Positions 1-6,105 of a stretch of DNA of 15,814 nt are shown here, piece after piece (the stretch's first letter is position 1; every line of letters starts with the position of its first letter). Below the pieces are notes generated by a model. The model saw only the letters and a list, made by a program, of their open reading frames with translations, did not search any database and had not been told where the DNA came from. The stretch is from Actinomycetota bacterium. GTDB taxonomy: Bacteria > Actinomycetota > Humimicrobiia > Humimicrobiales > Humimicrobiaceae. The translations under genes and the position numbers were made by a program. The DNA lies in assembly GCA_023475715.1 (NCBI GenBank), contig JAMCVO010000763.1, positions 1-15,814 of the forward strand, read 5' to 3'.

Positions 1-823
1 GTATACAAGCTGAACATCCAAAATCCTTTGTAAGCTCATACTGGCATTTGATATTTATGCCATCCAGATTATATTTTTTTATAAAGCTTTTCAGGCTGCA
101 GTATAGACCCGCTGCTTTTTGTAAAATTTCATCATTTATCTTATGATCTGTAAACTCATTTATTTTTTTTACTGTTTTTGATATATCTTCACTTTTTATA
201 TTATTAATCTCTTTAATAATAGAATAGATATCAAAATGTACAATCTCCGGGCCTATAATGGCACTCATCAATAAATGGTCAAAAGAAGCCGGATACATGC
301 TCATAGACATATAACCTACAAGGCCAAGTCTGGTTCTTCTTAGAGCTTTTTTTGCTGAAGAAGCAAATATATAATCATTTATTTCTTTCAATATATCCTT
401 ATTATCAGGAAATCCTACCACTCTTTTAAAATTAATATCTATTCTTTTTAAGGAGCCCTGCAGAGCCAGCATTCCAACCAGGGAACCTGACTGCTCTTTA
501 GAACCTTTCCAATCAAACATGGGAAAGCCCCAGATTATTACAGGAAGGTGTTTCAGTTCTTTTATAATCACCAGTGGTACACTGCATTCTACCCAGGTAC
601 TGATAAAAATAATACAGCAGTCAATGTCTTTCCCCAGTATTTTTAAAGCTTGATCCAGCGCTTCCTTTTCATCCAGTATTGGCTTTTCCGAACCTATGAC
701 TGTATTATTGGATTTCTGCAATGAATCAATAGCCTCTTTGGCTAGCCTGACAGAAACATTATCCATATATTCATAATAATCATGATGCGCAATATTGAAA
801 AACCCGACTCTTTTTTCTTTCAT
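1..823 (-). CDS. L-fucose/L-arabinose isomerase-like protein, N-terminal part (runs off left edge)
   Basis: An open frame starts with ATG at 823 (MKEKRVGFFN) and stays open for 274 codons to the window edge, so the C-terminal part is missing. The text resembles the N-terminal and middle domains of the L-fucose/L-arabinose isomerase-like superfamily: alternating strands and helices, CCIIFISTWVECSVPLVII near residues 75-93, a GLVGYMSMSMYPASFDH segment in the middle, and NIKCQYELTKDFGCSAC near 258-273. Family members interconvert aldoses and ketoses with a divalent metal. Much of the metal site should lie in the missing part, so activity cannot be judged. The start overlaps the lacI-type stop codon (ATGA), which indicates co-transcription and translational coupling. 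Proximity to the RuBisCO-like gene suggests a shared sugar pathway. The substrate is unknown. The family is fairly secure, the exact reaction is not. Confidence 0.75.
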   Translation of the reverse strand, partial: MKEKRVGFFNIAHHDYYEYMDNVSVRLAKEAIDSLQKSNNTVIGSEKPILDEKEALDQALKILGKDIDCCIIFISTWVECSVPLVIIKELKHLPVIIWGFPMFDWKGSKEQSGSLVGMLALQGSLKRIDINFKRVVGFPDNKDILKEINDYIFASSAKKALRRTRLGLVGYMSMSMYPASFDHLLMSAIIGPEIVHFDIYSIIKEINNIKSEDISKTVKKINEFTDHKINDEILQKAAGLYCSLKSFIKKYNLDGINIKCQYELTKDFGCSACI

Positions 824-1842
824 TTTTTATATTTCTTACTTGAAGATTTTCTAATTATTAATTCGGTTGAAAGTTCTATTATTCTTGGTTTAGCCTGACT
901 TCCCTTTTCAATCCTTCTGAGCAGTTCTTTGGCTGCCATCATTCCAGTGTTATAAACCGGCTGGCGTACTGCGGTAAGGGGTGGATCCATATATGGCGCC
1001 CATTCAAAATCATCAAAAACAACTACGGCCATATCTTCCGGAACATGAAGATTCTTTTCCCGCAAAGCCTCCAAAACACCCAAAACCATTCGGTTGTTCG
1101 TTGCAAATATGGCTTCCGGTTGATCGGGATTTTTTAACAATTCATGAGTTAAGGAGGCCGCTTCAATATTGGATAAACCGCCTACTTTTATATAATCTTC
1201 CCTGATATTTATATTGTTATCTTTAAGTGCAGCCAGATAACCATCCAAGCGTTCCTGAAATCCATGGTATGTCGCATAATGTGCTATTATAGCTATCTTT
1301 TTATAACCATTATCAATCAGGTGCTGGGTAGCCTTTCTTGCACCATTAATACTATCAACTTTAACCAGACTGAAATGTAATTTAGCAGGATCTGAAGGAT
1401 AAACCTCAGTTACTACAAAAGGTATGCCTGAGTTAAAGTAAAATTCTGCTTCATTTAATGTCCCTATATTTGAAATTGTAGCAATTATTCCGTCAACTCT
1501 TTTTTGAGCAAGGATCTGTAAATTTTCTTTTTCAAGCTCTTCACTATTATCAGAATTGCAAAGAATAAGGTTATAACCTTTTTTCTTAAAGAAGTCTTCT
1601 ATTCCACGGTAAAACTCAGGATAATAAATATTTCTTATATCAGAAACCATTATTCCAATTAAATAAGACCTTTTACTTTTTAAGGAGCGGGCAAAAACAT
1701 TAGGGATAAAGCCAAGTTCACTGATTGCTGTCTCTACCCTGCTTTTCAAATCCTGGCTTACAAATGCTGAACTGTTGATTACTGCAGATACTGTGGCTAT
1801 GGAAGTCTTTGCTTTTTTTGCAACGTCTCTTATGGTTATCAT
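820..1842 (-). CDS. LacI-family transcriptional regulator
   Basis: This 340-residue protein has the normal LacI/GalR length. Residues 2-22 form the helix-turn-helix (TIRDVAKKAKTSIATVSAVIN), followed by the hinge region (SELGFIPNVFARSLKSKRS) and a periplasmic-binding-protein-like effector domain (from about 60) that ends with the family's VVFDDFEWAPYMDPPLTAVRQP stretch. The effector is expected to be a sugar or derivative from the neighbouring pathway. The ATG at 1842 is preceded by AGGAAAG. The promoter and two tandem operators lie directly upstream, so it very probably represses itself. Its stop overlaps the start of the isomerase-like gene by four bases, and the RuBisCO-like gene lies upstream on the same strand. 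The family assignment is secure; the effector is unknown. Confidence 0.95.
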   Translation of the reverse strand: MITIRDVAKKAKTSIATVSAVINSSAFVSQDLKSRVETAISELGFIPNVFARSLKSKRSYLIGIMVSDIRNIYYPEFYRGIEDFFKKKGYNLILCNSDNSEELEKENLQILAQKRVDGIIATISNIGTLNEAEFYFNSGIPFVVTEVYPSDPAKLHFSLVKVDSINGARKATQHLIDNGYKKIAIIAHYATYHGFQERLDGYLAALKDNNINIREDYIKVGGLSNIEAASLTHELLKNPDQPEAIFATNNRMVLGVLEALREKNLHVPEDMAVVVFDDFEWAPYMDPPLTAVRQPVYNTGMMAAKELLRRIEKGSQAKPRIIELSTELIIRKSSSKKYKK

Positions 1843-1851
1843 GAAACTTTC

Positions 1852-1875
1852 CTAAACGGTTAGCTAAACGGTTAG
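1852..1875. promoter_or_regulatory. Tandem LacI-family operators (two perfect 12-mers)
   Basis: CTAAACGGTTAG occurs twice back to back (1852-1863 and 1864-1875). Each copy is close to a palindrome with a central CG, as is usual for LacI/GalR operators, and the junction forms the palindrome TTAGCTAA. The pair fills the space between the -10 element and the ribosome binding site of the regulator gene, where a bound repressor would block initiation. Confidence 0.8.
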
Positions 1876-1905
1876 ATTGTATCATTTCAAAAAATATAAT
1901 GTCAA
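1876..1905 (-). promoter_or_regulatory. Sigma-70-type promoter of the lacI-type gene
   Basis: On the minus strand TTGACA (1905-1900) and TACAAT (1881-1876) are separated by 18 bp. Transcription would start near 1869, inside the tandem operators. Confidence 0.8.
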
Positions 1906-1958
1906 TAGTAAAAAAGAAAGTTTTGCAATTCGGAGGACAGAATATTATTTATTTTGCC

Positions 1959-3230
1959 CTACTTCCATTTTTCCAAAGCAGATGCAAGCTCCTTGTAATT
2001 TGCAGAATATTCTTCCAAACCAACCCCGGAAATAAATGCATCAATTGCCTGCCTCAGCGCTTTTGCTCCTGCAGATGCTCCCATAGGATGGCCATGTATT
2101 GCTCCGCCAGCAGAAATGACACAATCATACCCAAGGTCATTGAGGATTTTAGGTACAAGCCTGGGATGAACTCCACCTGCAGGTATTGGAAATGTTCTCT
2201 TTATATTATGCCAGTCAAGCATAAGGTCAAATGCTATCTGCCTGTATCGCTCATCAAGCAGCCTGTATTTTCCCGATTCTATTGGGTAAACAACCATATC
2301 AGCTCCGGCAAGACGTGCAAGTTTCCCCAGTACGAGATGTGACGCCAGCCCCCCATAAGGATTTGCATAAAGTACCCCCGAAAAATCAAGATGGGCAAGT
2401 ATTGGAACATTTATATCAGGATTTTCAGCAATACTCTGCATTGAAGCTATGCCCTGAGTAAGGTAATTAATCATTAAAGCATTCGCTCCAGCTTCAATTG
2501 CCCTTTTTGCATTATCAAGCAGCTTGTCTGCCCTGTCTGTTATATTGACGCAATAAAGAGTCTGCTCACCCTTGAGCTCGTAAGCCTTTTTTGCCATTTC
2601 CATATAAAGCTTTACTCTTACCGTCCGCTTATTATATTCCGTTTCAGACAGCAACTCGTCATCTTTTATTATATCCACCCCGCCTGCCGCAGCACCGTAA
2701 AAGAATCTTGCACCAACTTCAGGAGTAAATCCTGTGCAAGGTTTGATCATATTGTTAAGGAACGGCCGTTTGGGTACACCCAGTAATTTTCTTATACCTT
2801 CAATTCCGAATTTTGGCCCTTTAAAACCTTCAAGATATTTTTTTGGAAATTCAATATCAAGCAGTTTGATTCTACCCATTACCGAAGCATTGCCTATTAT
2901 TGTCGTAAGAAGCATGGGTATCTGGCAGCCTATATTTACATATGGCACTGCAATGCTTACTACATATCTTCGCTCAGTAATATCGGCAGGCAGCTCAAAC
3001 TCATGGTTTGGCACTTCATTTATTGATATCACCTTTGCAGCATATTTTTCTCTCATTTCCTCAGTTTCGCCTTCTACAGCAGTCCAGGTACCCGTTGACA
3101 TGTCAACAGCCAGTGTTTCAGCAAACCTGATTATGTCTGTCCCGGGTTTTTCCTCAATGAAGTATGTTGCAATTATGTAATCTTCCCTGTCAAATCCATC
3201 CGGTAAAAAATGGAGCGACTTATTGAACAT
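1959..3230 (-). CDS. RuBisCO-like protein (form IV type)
   Basis: The protein has 423 residues with ATG at 3230, chosen because AGGAGG (3240-3245) lies nine bases upstream. A longer frame from 3257 would read through that site. The RuBisCO large-subunit fold is visible: GN at 113-114 (Asn123 in spinach numbering), MIKPCTG at 161-167 with K163 (Lys175), GGVDIIKDDE at 183-192 with K189, D191 and E192 (the carbamylated-Lys/Asp/Glu metal triad), H280 (His294), SGK with K321 (loop-6 Lys334), AGGVHP, and AGGAIHGHP. Key carboxylase positions differ: Cys165 in place of Lys177, Leu281 in place of Arg295, and Ala351 in place of Ser379. It is therefore a RuBisCO-like enolase, isomerase or decarboxylase-type enzyme, not a CO2-fixing one. 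The neighbouring LacI regulator and isomerase-like gene point to sugar or sugar-acid catabolism rather than methionine salvage. The reaction is unknown. Confidence 0.9.
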   Translation of the reverse strand: MFNKSLHFLPDGFDREDYIIATYFIEEKPGTDIIRFAETLAVDMSTGTWTAVEGETEEMREKYAAKVISINEVPNHEFELPADITERRYVVSIAVPYVNIGCQIPMLLTTIIGNASVMGRIKLLDIEFPKKYLEGFKGPKFGIEGIRKLLGVPKRPFLNNMIKPCTGFTPEVGARFFYGAAAGGVDIIKDDELLSETEYNKRTVRVKLYMEMAKKAYELKGEQTLYCVNITDRADKLLDNAKRAIEAGANALMINYLTQGIASMQSIAENPDINVPILAHLDFSGVLYANPYGGLASHLVLGKLARLAGADMVVYPIESGKYRLLDERYRQIAFDLMLDWHNIKRTFPIPAGGVHPRLVPKILNDLGYDCVISAGGAIHGHPMGASAGAKALRQAIDAFISGVGLEEYSANYKELASALEKWK

Positions 3231-3256
3231 TTTTATATACCTCCTAGGATAAATCA

Positions 3257-3286
3257 TGTTTAGCTATTAATTATAAAACAAGTCAA
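3257..3286 (-). promoter_or_regulatory. Possible promoter and degenerate operator of the RuBisCO-like gene
   Basis: On the minus strand TTGACT (3286-3281) is followed after 18 bp by TAAACA (3262-3257), a weak -10. The same place contains GTTTAGCTATT on the plus strand (3258-3268), which resembles GGTTAGCTAAA at the junction of the tandem LacI operators. This suggests, but does not prove, shared control. Confidence 0.35.
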
Positions 3287-3343
3287 GGCATATAAAAATA
3301 AGTAATATCTACCCTATGCTTTGGAAGTCGTTTCGGAAATACA

Positions 3344-3411
3344 GGTTAGCTGCCCAAGGTAGTGAAATTTCGAACCAAATCTTGAAAGAATTAAATGATT
3401 TGAGGAATCTG
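3344..3411 (+). repeat. Dispersed repeat copy R1 (subfamily A)
   Basis: The copy contains AGCTGCCCAAGGTAGTG followed by AAATTTCGAACCAAATCTTG and an AT-rich tail. It matches the copies at 4824, 5471 and 10572. It ends two bases from the stop codon of the minus-strand antitoxin gene at 3413. Confidence 0.7.
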
Positions 3412-3412
3412 T

Positions 3413-3628
3413 TTATTGGTCTAGAATATCTTCAATCTTAACGAATCCAGATTTCGAAATCTTTTCCCTAAATCCATATTGTTCAATTATTTCTCTGTCT
3501 TTAATTTCTTCATACAGATCAAATAAGGATTTTTTAACCAAACTTGAAGAATCACACTCAAAATATTTTTTTAATATTTCCAGGATTTTTTCTTCCCTGG
3601 AATTAAATCTTACAGATATTACTGCCAC
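3413..3628 (-). CDS. RelB/DUF6290-type ribbon-helix-helix antitoxin
   Basis: This 71-residue protein begins AVISVRFNSREEKILEILKKYF, a ribbon-helix-helix strand and first helix, followed by SLVKKSLFDLYEEIKDREIIEQYG, typical of the RelB-like DUF6290 antitoxins. The C-terminal tail (residues 52-71) would wrap the toxin. The start is GTG at 3628, inside the last codons of the toxin gene (10-nt overlap), so translation should be coupled. The module is toxin-first, the reverse of the common order. It should neutralise the upstream RelE-like toxin and repress the shared promoter. Repeat R1 directly abuts its 3' end. Confidence 0.8.
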   Translation of the reverse strand: MAVISVRFNSREEKILEILKKYFECDSSSLVKKSLFDLYEEIKDREIIEQYGFREKISKSGFVKIEDILDQ

Positions 3629-3888
3629 TTATCATACACCTCTTCTCTTTTACCAATATAGATAATATAAAAATCATCATTTAACATATAAAAAATTGCC
3701 CTGTATTTACCCTTTCTTAGTCTATAGTATTCCCTGTCAAAATTACCTTTTATTTTTTTTATATCAAATAATCCTAAATCCTTTGTTAGATCCAAGGATA
3801 AAAAAGCATTATGAAAAAGTAACATTATTCGTTTCGGAATTTCTCCTTTTTTAAAATTTTTTTGGACAGATTTTTCATAAAATATCAT
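3619..3888 (-). CDS. RelE/ParE-superfamily toxin
   Basis: An 89-residue basic protein with the RelE fold signature in its second half: DIKKIKGNFDREYYRLRKGKYRAIFYMLNDDFYIIYIGKREEVY (about 42-85), where the basic RLRKGKYRAIF segment and the terminal YIGKREEVY strand are typical. RelE-type toxins cleave mRNA at the ribosome, whereas ParE relatives poison gyrase; the sequence does not decide between them. The gene is first in the pair and overlaps its antitoxin by 10 nt. The ATG at 3888 has no ribosome binding site and sits almost on the predicted transcription start, so the mRNA may be leaderless. Confidence 0.8.
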   Translation of the reverse strand: MIFYEKSVQKNFKKGEIPKRIMLLFHNAFLSLDLTKDLGLFDIKKIKGNFDREYYRLRKGKYRAIFYMLNDDFYIIYIGKREEVYDKWQ

Positions 3889-3891
3889 GTA

Positions 3892-3923
3892 AACAATGTA
3901 TTACAATAGATTGTTCCTGTCAA
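3892..3923 (-). promoter_or_regulatory. Promoter with inverted repeat for the RelE/RelB-like module
   Basis: On the minus strand TTGACA (3923-3918), a 17-bp spacer and TACATT (3900-3895) form a good promoter. The inverted repeat AACAAT/ATTGTT (3892-3897 and 3910-3915) spans the spacer and the -10 and is a plausible antitoxin operator. The -10 ends only about seven bases before the toxin ATG. Confidence 0.7.
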
Positions 3924-3974
3924 TATATTTTCTTATATAATTTCAGAAATATTAGTTATATTTGATTAGATATT

Positions 3975-4106
3975 CACGGCAGGATTGTAAAACAGGGAAA
4001 TAAATTTTTGCGCTGGGCACTGACCGAAGCGGCCCAGACCTCCATAAGATGCTCAGAGTATTTTAGATGCCACTATAGCAGGATAAGATCCAGAAAGAAT
4101 GCAAAT
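3975..4106 (+). pseudogene. Remnant of IS110/IS116-type transposase (C-terminal part)
   Basis: Read from 3975, the plus strand gives HGRIVKQGNKFLRWALTEAA, then QTSIRCSEYFRCHYSRIRSR. This matches the conserved C-terminal segment of IS110/IS116-family transposases (Transposase_20 domain; GRITKQGxKxLRWALxEAA). A stop lies just upstream in frame, no N-terminal RuvC-like domain is present, and the match ends where the neighbouring toxin gene ends. It is a dead fragment wedged between two toxin-antitoxin modules. No insertion-sequence ends were found. Confidence 0.75.
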
Positions 4107-4411
4107 TATTCAACCAGCTTTTCAAGATCCATTTTTGCATAAACGATCCTGTGGATTTCTACTGTATTTTCAGTCACTACAAAAAACACCAGATAATTTT
4201 TTACAGGCAAAAATCTGTATTCTGTTTCAAGTGATTTTTGTGGTTGATATAACTTGCAGGAGTAAGGATATTGTTTTAACCTGAGGATAGATTTGTCCAG
4301 GGTATCGATAAAATCCATAGCAGCTTTAGGTGATTTAAGATTATCCAGGATATAGGCTGTAATATCCCATAAATCCTTTTGTGCTATAGGCAGATATTTA
4401 ATCTTATACAT
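4106..4411 (-). CDS. ParE/RelE-type toxin of a Phd/ParE module
   Basis: From ATG at 4411 the protein has 101 residues: MYKIKYLPIAQKDLWDITAYILDNLKSPKAAMDFIDTL is the classic N-terminal part of ParE/RelE plasmid-stabilisation toxins, followed by LRLKQYPYSC, EYRFLPVKNYLVFFVV and a final strand VEIHRIVYAKMDLEKLV. A longer frame from TTG at 4435 exists, but the ATG gives the usual 8-nt overlap with the antitoxin and the expected N terminus. Gyrase poisoning or mRNA cleavage are the known activities of the family. It follows the antitoxin in the common order. Its 3' end touches the IS110 remnant. Confidence 0.85.
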   Translation of the reverse strand: MYKIKYLPIAQKDLWDITAYILDNLKSPKAAMDFIDTLDKSILRLKQYPYSCKLYQPQKSLETEYRFLPVKNYLVFFVVTENTVEIHRIVYAKMDLEKLVE

Positions 4412-4691
4412 AATCCTTGTTAATTCTTTCAGCAACTTTTAACCTTAAACCAGAAAATACTTCTTCATGTGAATAGCGCATCTTGGTAGATTTTGCTTCC
4501 AGTTGTGCTTCTTTTAATTTATGAAATATTTCACTTTCAAATTGCTTGGCCTCATATGCTTCAATACTCATGACTACCATGTCCCCATATCCATTTTTTG
4601 TCAAGAAAACCGGTTCCTGTGTTTCATGCACCATTCTTGAAATCTCAGCAAAATTATTCCTTAAATCTGAAACTGGTCTAATTCTTTTCAT
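4404..4691 (-). CDS. Phd/YefM-type antitoxin
   Basis: A 95-residue protein with the Phd/YefM N-terminal DNA-binding domain: PVSDLRNNFAEISRMV (6-21), then EPVFLTKNGYGDMVVMSIEAYEAKQ (26-50), the standard strand pair and helix. The acidic and basic C-terminal tail (51-95) should bind the toxin. ATG at 4691 is preceded by AAGGAG (4705-4700) with 8-nt spacing. It overlaps the downstream toxin by 8 nt and should autorepress the promoter at 4721-4749. Confidence 0.9.
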   Translation of the reverse strand: MKRIRPVSDLRNNFAEISRMVHETQEPVFLTKNGYGDMVVMSIEAYEAKQFESEIFHKLKEAQLEAKSTKMRYSHEEVFSGLRLKVAERINKDYV

Positions 4692-4720
4692 ATAATCAAC
4701 TCCTTAATTAATTTATCATC

Positions 4721-4749
4721 ATATTATCATAATTATGCTAAACATGCAA
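4721..4749 (-). promoter_or_regulatory. Promoter of the Phd/ParE module
   Basis: On the minus strand TTGCAT (4749-4744), a 17-bp spacer and TAATAT (4726-4721) fit a sigma-70-type promoter. The repeated element ATGATAAT and ATGATGATAA around the -10 could be the antitoxin binding site, but this is weak. Confidence 0.5.
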
Positions 4750-4823
4750 TTAAAGATGGGGTCATATTATTTACTATAATTGATTAAACATCTTAAGATT
4801 TATGTGACATAAATACCTGAAAA

Positions 4824-4889
4824 CGGCTGCCCCGAGTTACGAAATTTCGAACCATTTTTTAAAAGCATTAATTCATCTTAAAGAGTCCT
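4824..4889 (+). repeat. Dispersed repeat copy R2 (subfamily A)
   Basis: The copy contains GGCTGCCCCGAGTTAC, then GAAATTTCGAACC and TTTTTTAAAAGCATTAATTC. It lies between the divergent Phd/ParE and BrnT/BrnA modules, is in the plus orientation, and shares the GAAATTTCGAA core with R1 and R3. Confidence 0.7.
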
Positions 4890-4968
4890 TTTGTTTTTGA
4901 TCTTAGTAAAGATAAAAAATCTTTAAATATTCAAACCTTTAAAATAATTTAATAATTATATAATAGCA

Positions 4969-5003
4969 TTTACAATTGGTATAGAAAAGGTATAATAAGT
5001 ATA
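4969..5003 (+). promoter_or_regulatory. Promoter and GTATA iterons of the BrnT/BrnA module
   Basis: TTTACA (4969-4974), a 16-bp spacer and a perfect TATAAT (4991-4996) precede the toxin ATG at 5006, leaving about three bases of leader. GTATA occurs at 4979, 4990 and 4999 (steps of 11 and 9 bp), a plausible array of ribbon-helix-helix binding sites. Confidence 0.65.
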
Positions 5004-5005
5004 TC

Positions 5006-5251
5006 ATGGATTTTGAATTTGATAAAAATAAAAGTGAAGCAAACCAACAGAAGCATAGTATTGATTTTAATGAAGCTAAAGAATTATGGGAAGACCCTGA
5101 TTATGTTGAAATCCCAGTTAAAACAAGTGATGAACAAAGATTCCTTATAATTGGTAAGATTTCAGGCAAACATTGGACAGGAGTTATAACTTACCGAAAT
5201 AAAAGAATTCGAAGATCCAAGAAGGAGGAAATTGATATTTATGAAAGCTAG
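5006..5251 (+). CDS. brnT: BrnT-family (DUF497) toxin, probably missing a conserved strand
   Basis: An 81-residue protein with the BrnT N terminus (DFEFDKNKSEANQQKHSIDFNEAKELWEDP), a middle strand pair (DEQRFLIIGKISGKHWTGVITYRN) and the C-terminal helix (RRSKKEEIDIYES). BrnT is a RelE-like ribonuclease. Family members normally read YRxxRIRIISxRRSxxEE, whereas here KRIR runs straight into RSKKEE, so about five residues of the conserved strand are absent without loss of frame. The toxin may therefore be inactive or altered. No ribosome binding site precedes the ATG and the promoter is only a few bases away, so translation may be leaderless. The gene overlaps brnA by 11 nt. Confidence 0.85.
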   Translation: MDFEFDKNKSEANQQKHSIDFNEAKELWEDPDYVEIPVKTSDEQRFLIIGKISGKHWTGVITYRNKRIRRSKKEEIDIYES

Positions 5252-5465
5252 TGATTTTGATAAGAAATTTGATGAAAATAAAAATATTGTAGAACATCTT
5301 GACTTGTCTAAGTTAAAAAGACCAAAACGGGAGCAAAAAAGAGTCAATGTAGATTTTCCATTATGGATGATTGATTTACTGGATAAAGAAGCTAAGAGAT
5401 TAGGTGTGCCAAGACAATCAATTATTAAAGTCTGGGTAGCTGAACGCCTTGAAAAAGTTTCCTAA
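5241..5465 (+). CDS. brnA: BrnA-type ribbon-helix-helix antitoxin
   Basis: From ATG at 5241 the protein has 74 residues. The N-terminal part is charged and probably flexible (MKASDFDKKFDENKNIVEHL), and residues 34-71 form a ribbon-helix-helix domain (RVNVDFPLWMIDLLDKEAKRLGVPRQSIIKVWVAERL), as in BrnA/CopG antitoxins. AAGGAGG at 5222-5228 gives a 12-nt spacing to this ATG; a TTG at 5232 is a less likely start. It follows and overlaps brnT. It should bind the toxin and the promoter repeats at 4979-5003. Repeat R3 starts six bases after its stop. Confidence 0.85.
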   Translation: MKASDFDKKFDENKNIVEHLDLSKLKRPKREQKRVNVDFPLWMIDLLDKEAKRLGVPRQSIIKVWVAERLEKVS

Positions 5466-5470
5466 AAACA

Positions 5471-5539
5471 TTGGCTGGCCCAGGTAGTGAAATTTCGAAT
5501 CAATCTTTAAAAGAAATAATTAAGTTCAAAGAGTTATAG
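5471..5539 (+). repeat. Dispersed repeat copy R3 (subfamily A, with subfamily B-like ends)
   Basis: The copy contains GGCTGGCCCAGGTAGT, GAAATTTCGAATCAATC and TTTAAAAGAAATAATTAAG. It begins six bases after the brnA stop. It links the two subfamilies: its GGCTGGCC start is identical to the start of R6. Confidence 0.7.
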
Positions 5540-5651
5540 TTATGTAATTGACTTACACTTCTCTAATCTGATTTTCTTAAATACTTTACTTTTAAATAAA
5601 ATGATAGCATAGTATGATTATTAAAATTCATGAAAATCTGAAAGCAAAAAA

Positions 5652-5885
5652 ATGAAAATATTAAATTTTAAAATACTATTAAAAAAAGAGCCTGAGGGTG
5701 GATTTACAGTATTTGTTCCTTCTCTGCCAGGTTGTATTACATATGGTGATACGATTGATGAATCTATAATAAATGCCAAAGAAGCTATAGAATTATATAT
5801 TGAGAGTCTAAAGGCTCACGGTGAAGAGATACCAACCGAAGAAAATATGTTAGAATATACATTAACAGTAAGCGAGAATGCCTGA
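5652..5885 (+). CDS. hicB: HicB-family antitoxin (short form)
   Basis: A 77-residue protein that is essentially the HicB partial RNase H-like domain: NFKILLKKEPEGGFTVFVPSLPGCITYGDTIDESIINAKEAIELYIESL (5-53), with the conserved EGGFTVFVPSLPGC and GDTIDEAxxNAKEAI patterns. A separate C-terminal DNA-binding domain, as in longer HicB proteins, is absent, so how the operon is regulated is unclear. It precedes hicA and overlaps it by 8 nt; the antitoxin-first order is one of the two known arrangements. Only a weak GAAAG ribosome binding site is visible before the ATG. Confidence 0.9.
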   Translation: MKILNFKILLKKEPEGGFTVFVPSLPGCITYGDTIDESIINAKEAIELYIESLKAHGEEIPTEENMLEYTLTVSENA

Positions 5886-6102
5886 TTTACCTATTATAAC
5901 ATCAGCCAAGATTATCAAAATATTAAAATCAAAAGGTTTTGTGCTGGACAGGATTAAGGGAAGTCATCATATTTATTACCAACCTGAAACAAAAACAAGA
6001 GTTGTTATACCATTTCATAAAAGGGATTTACCTAAAGGTACTTGTCTTGCAATTTTAAAAAGTGCTGGTATAGATAAAGAAGAATTAAAAGAATTAATAT
6101 AA
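5878..6102 (+). CDS. hicA: HicA-family mRNA interferase toxin
   Basis: A 74-residue protein with the double-stranded RNA-binding-like HicA fold: SAKIIKILKSKGFVLDRIKGSHHIYYQ (9-35), where His30 of GSHH is the expected catalytic residue, then RVVIPFHKRDLPKGTCLAILKSAGID (41-66). HicA toxins cleave mRNA and are neutralised by HicB. ATG at 5878 lies inside the end of hicB, so translation is coupled. All key motifs are intact, so the module may be functional. Repeat R5 begins four bases after the stop codon. Confidence 0.92.
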   Translation: MPDLPIITSAKIIKILKSKGFVLDRIKGSHHIYYQPETKTRVVIPFHKRDLPKGTCLAILKSAGIDKEELKELI

Positions 6103-6105
6103 AAC

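Noticed and set aside
1899..3180. Several plus-strand open frames
   Set aside because: They lie antisense within the well-supported RuBisCO-like gene and read as low-complexity or cysteine-rich shadow translations.
3231..3257. Upstream start for the RuBisCO-like protein at 3257
   Set aside because: It would place the AGGAGG site (3240-3245) inside the coding region; the ATG at 3230 has ideal spacing.
3344..3411. TTCGAA cores of the repeats look like a tRNA T-arm on the opposite strand (GGTTCGAAATTTC)
   Set aside because: No acceptor stem, anticodon arm or CCA end can be formed around any copy, and the subfamily B copies lose the pattern.
5471..5539. Canonical integron attC sites
   Set aside because: I could not find paired RYYYAAC and GTTRRRY cores at the ends of the copies, and no tyrosine integrase lies in the window. 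Only an analogy is claimed.
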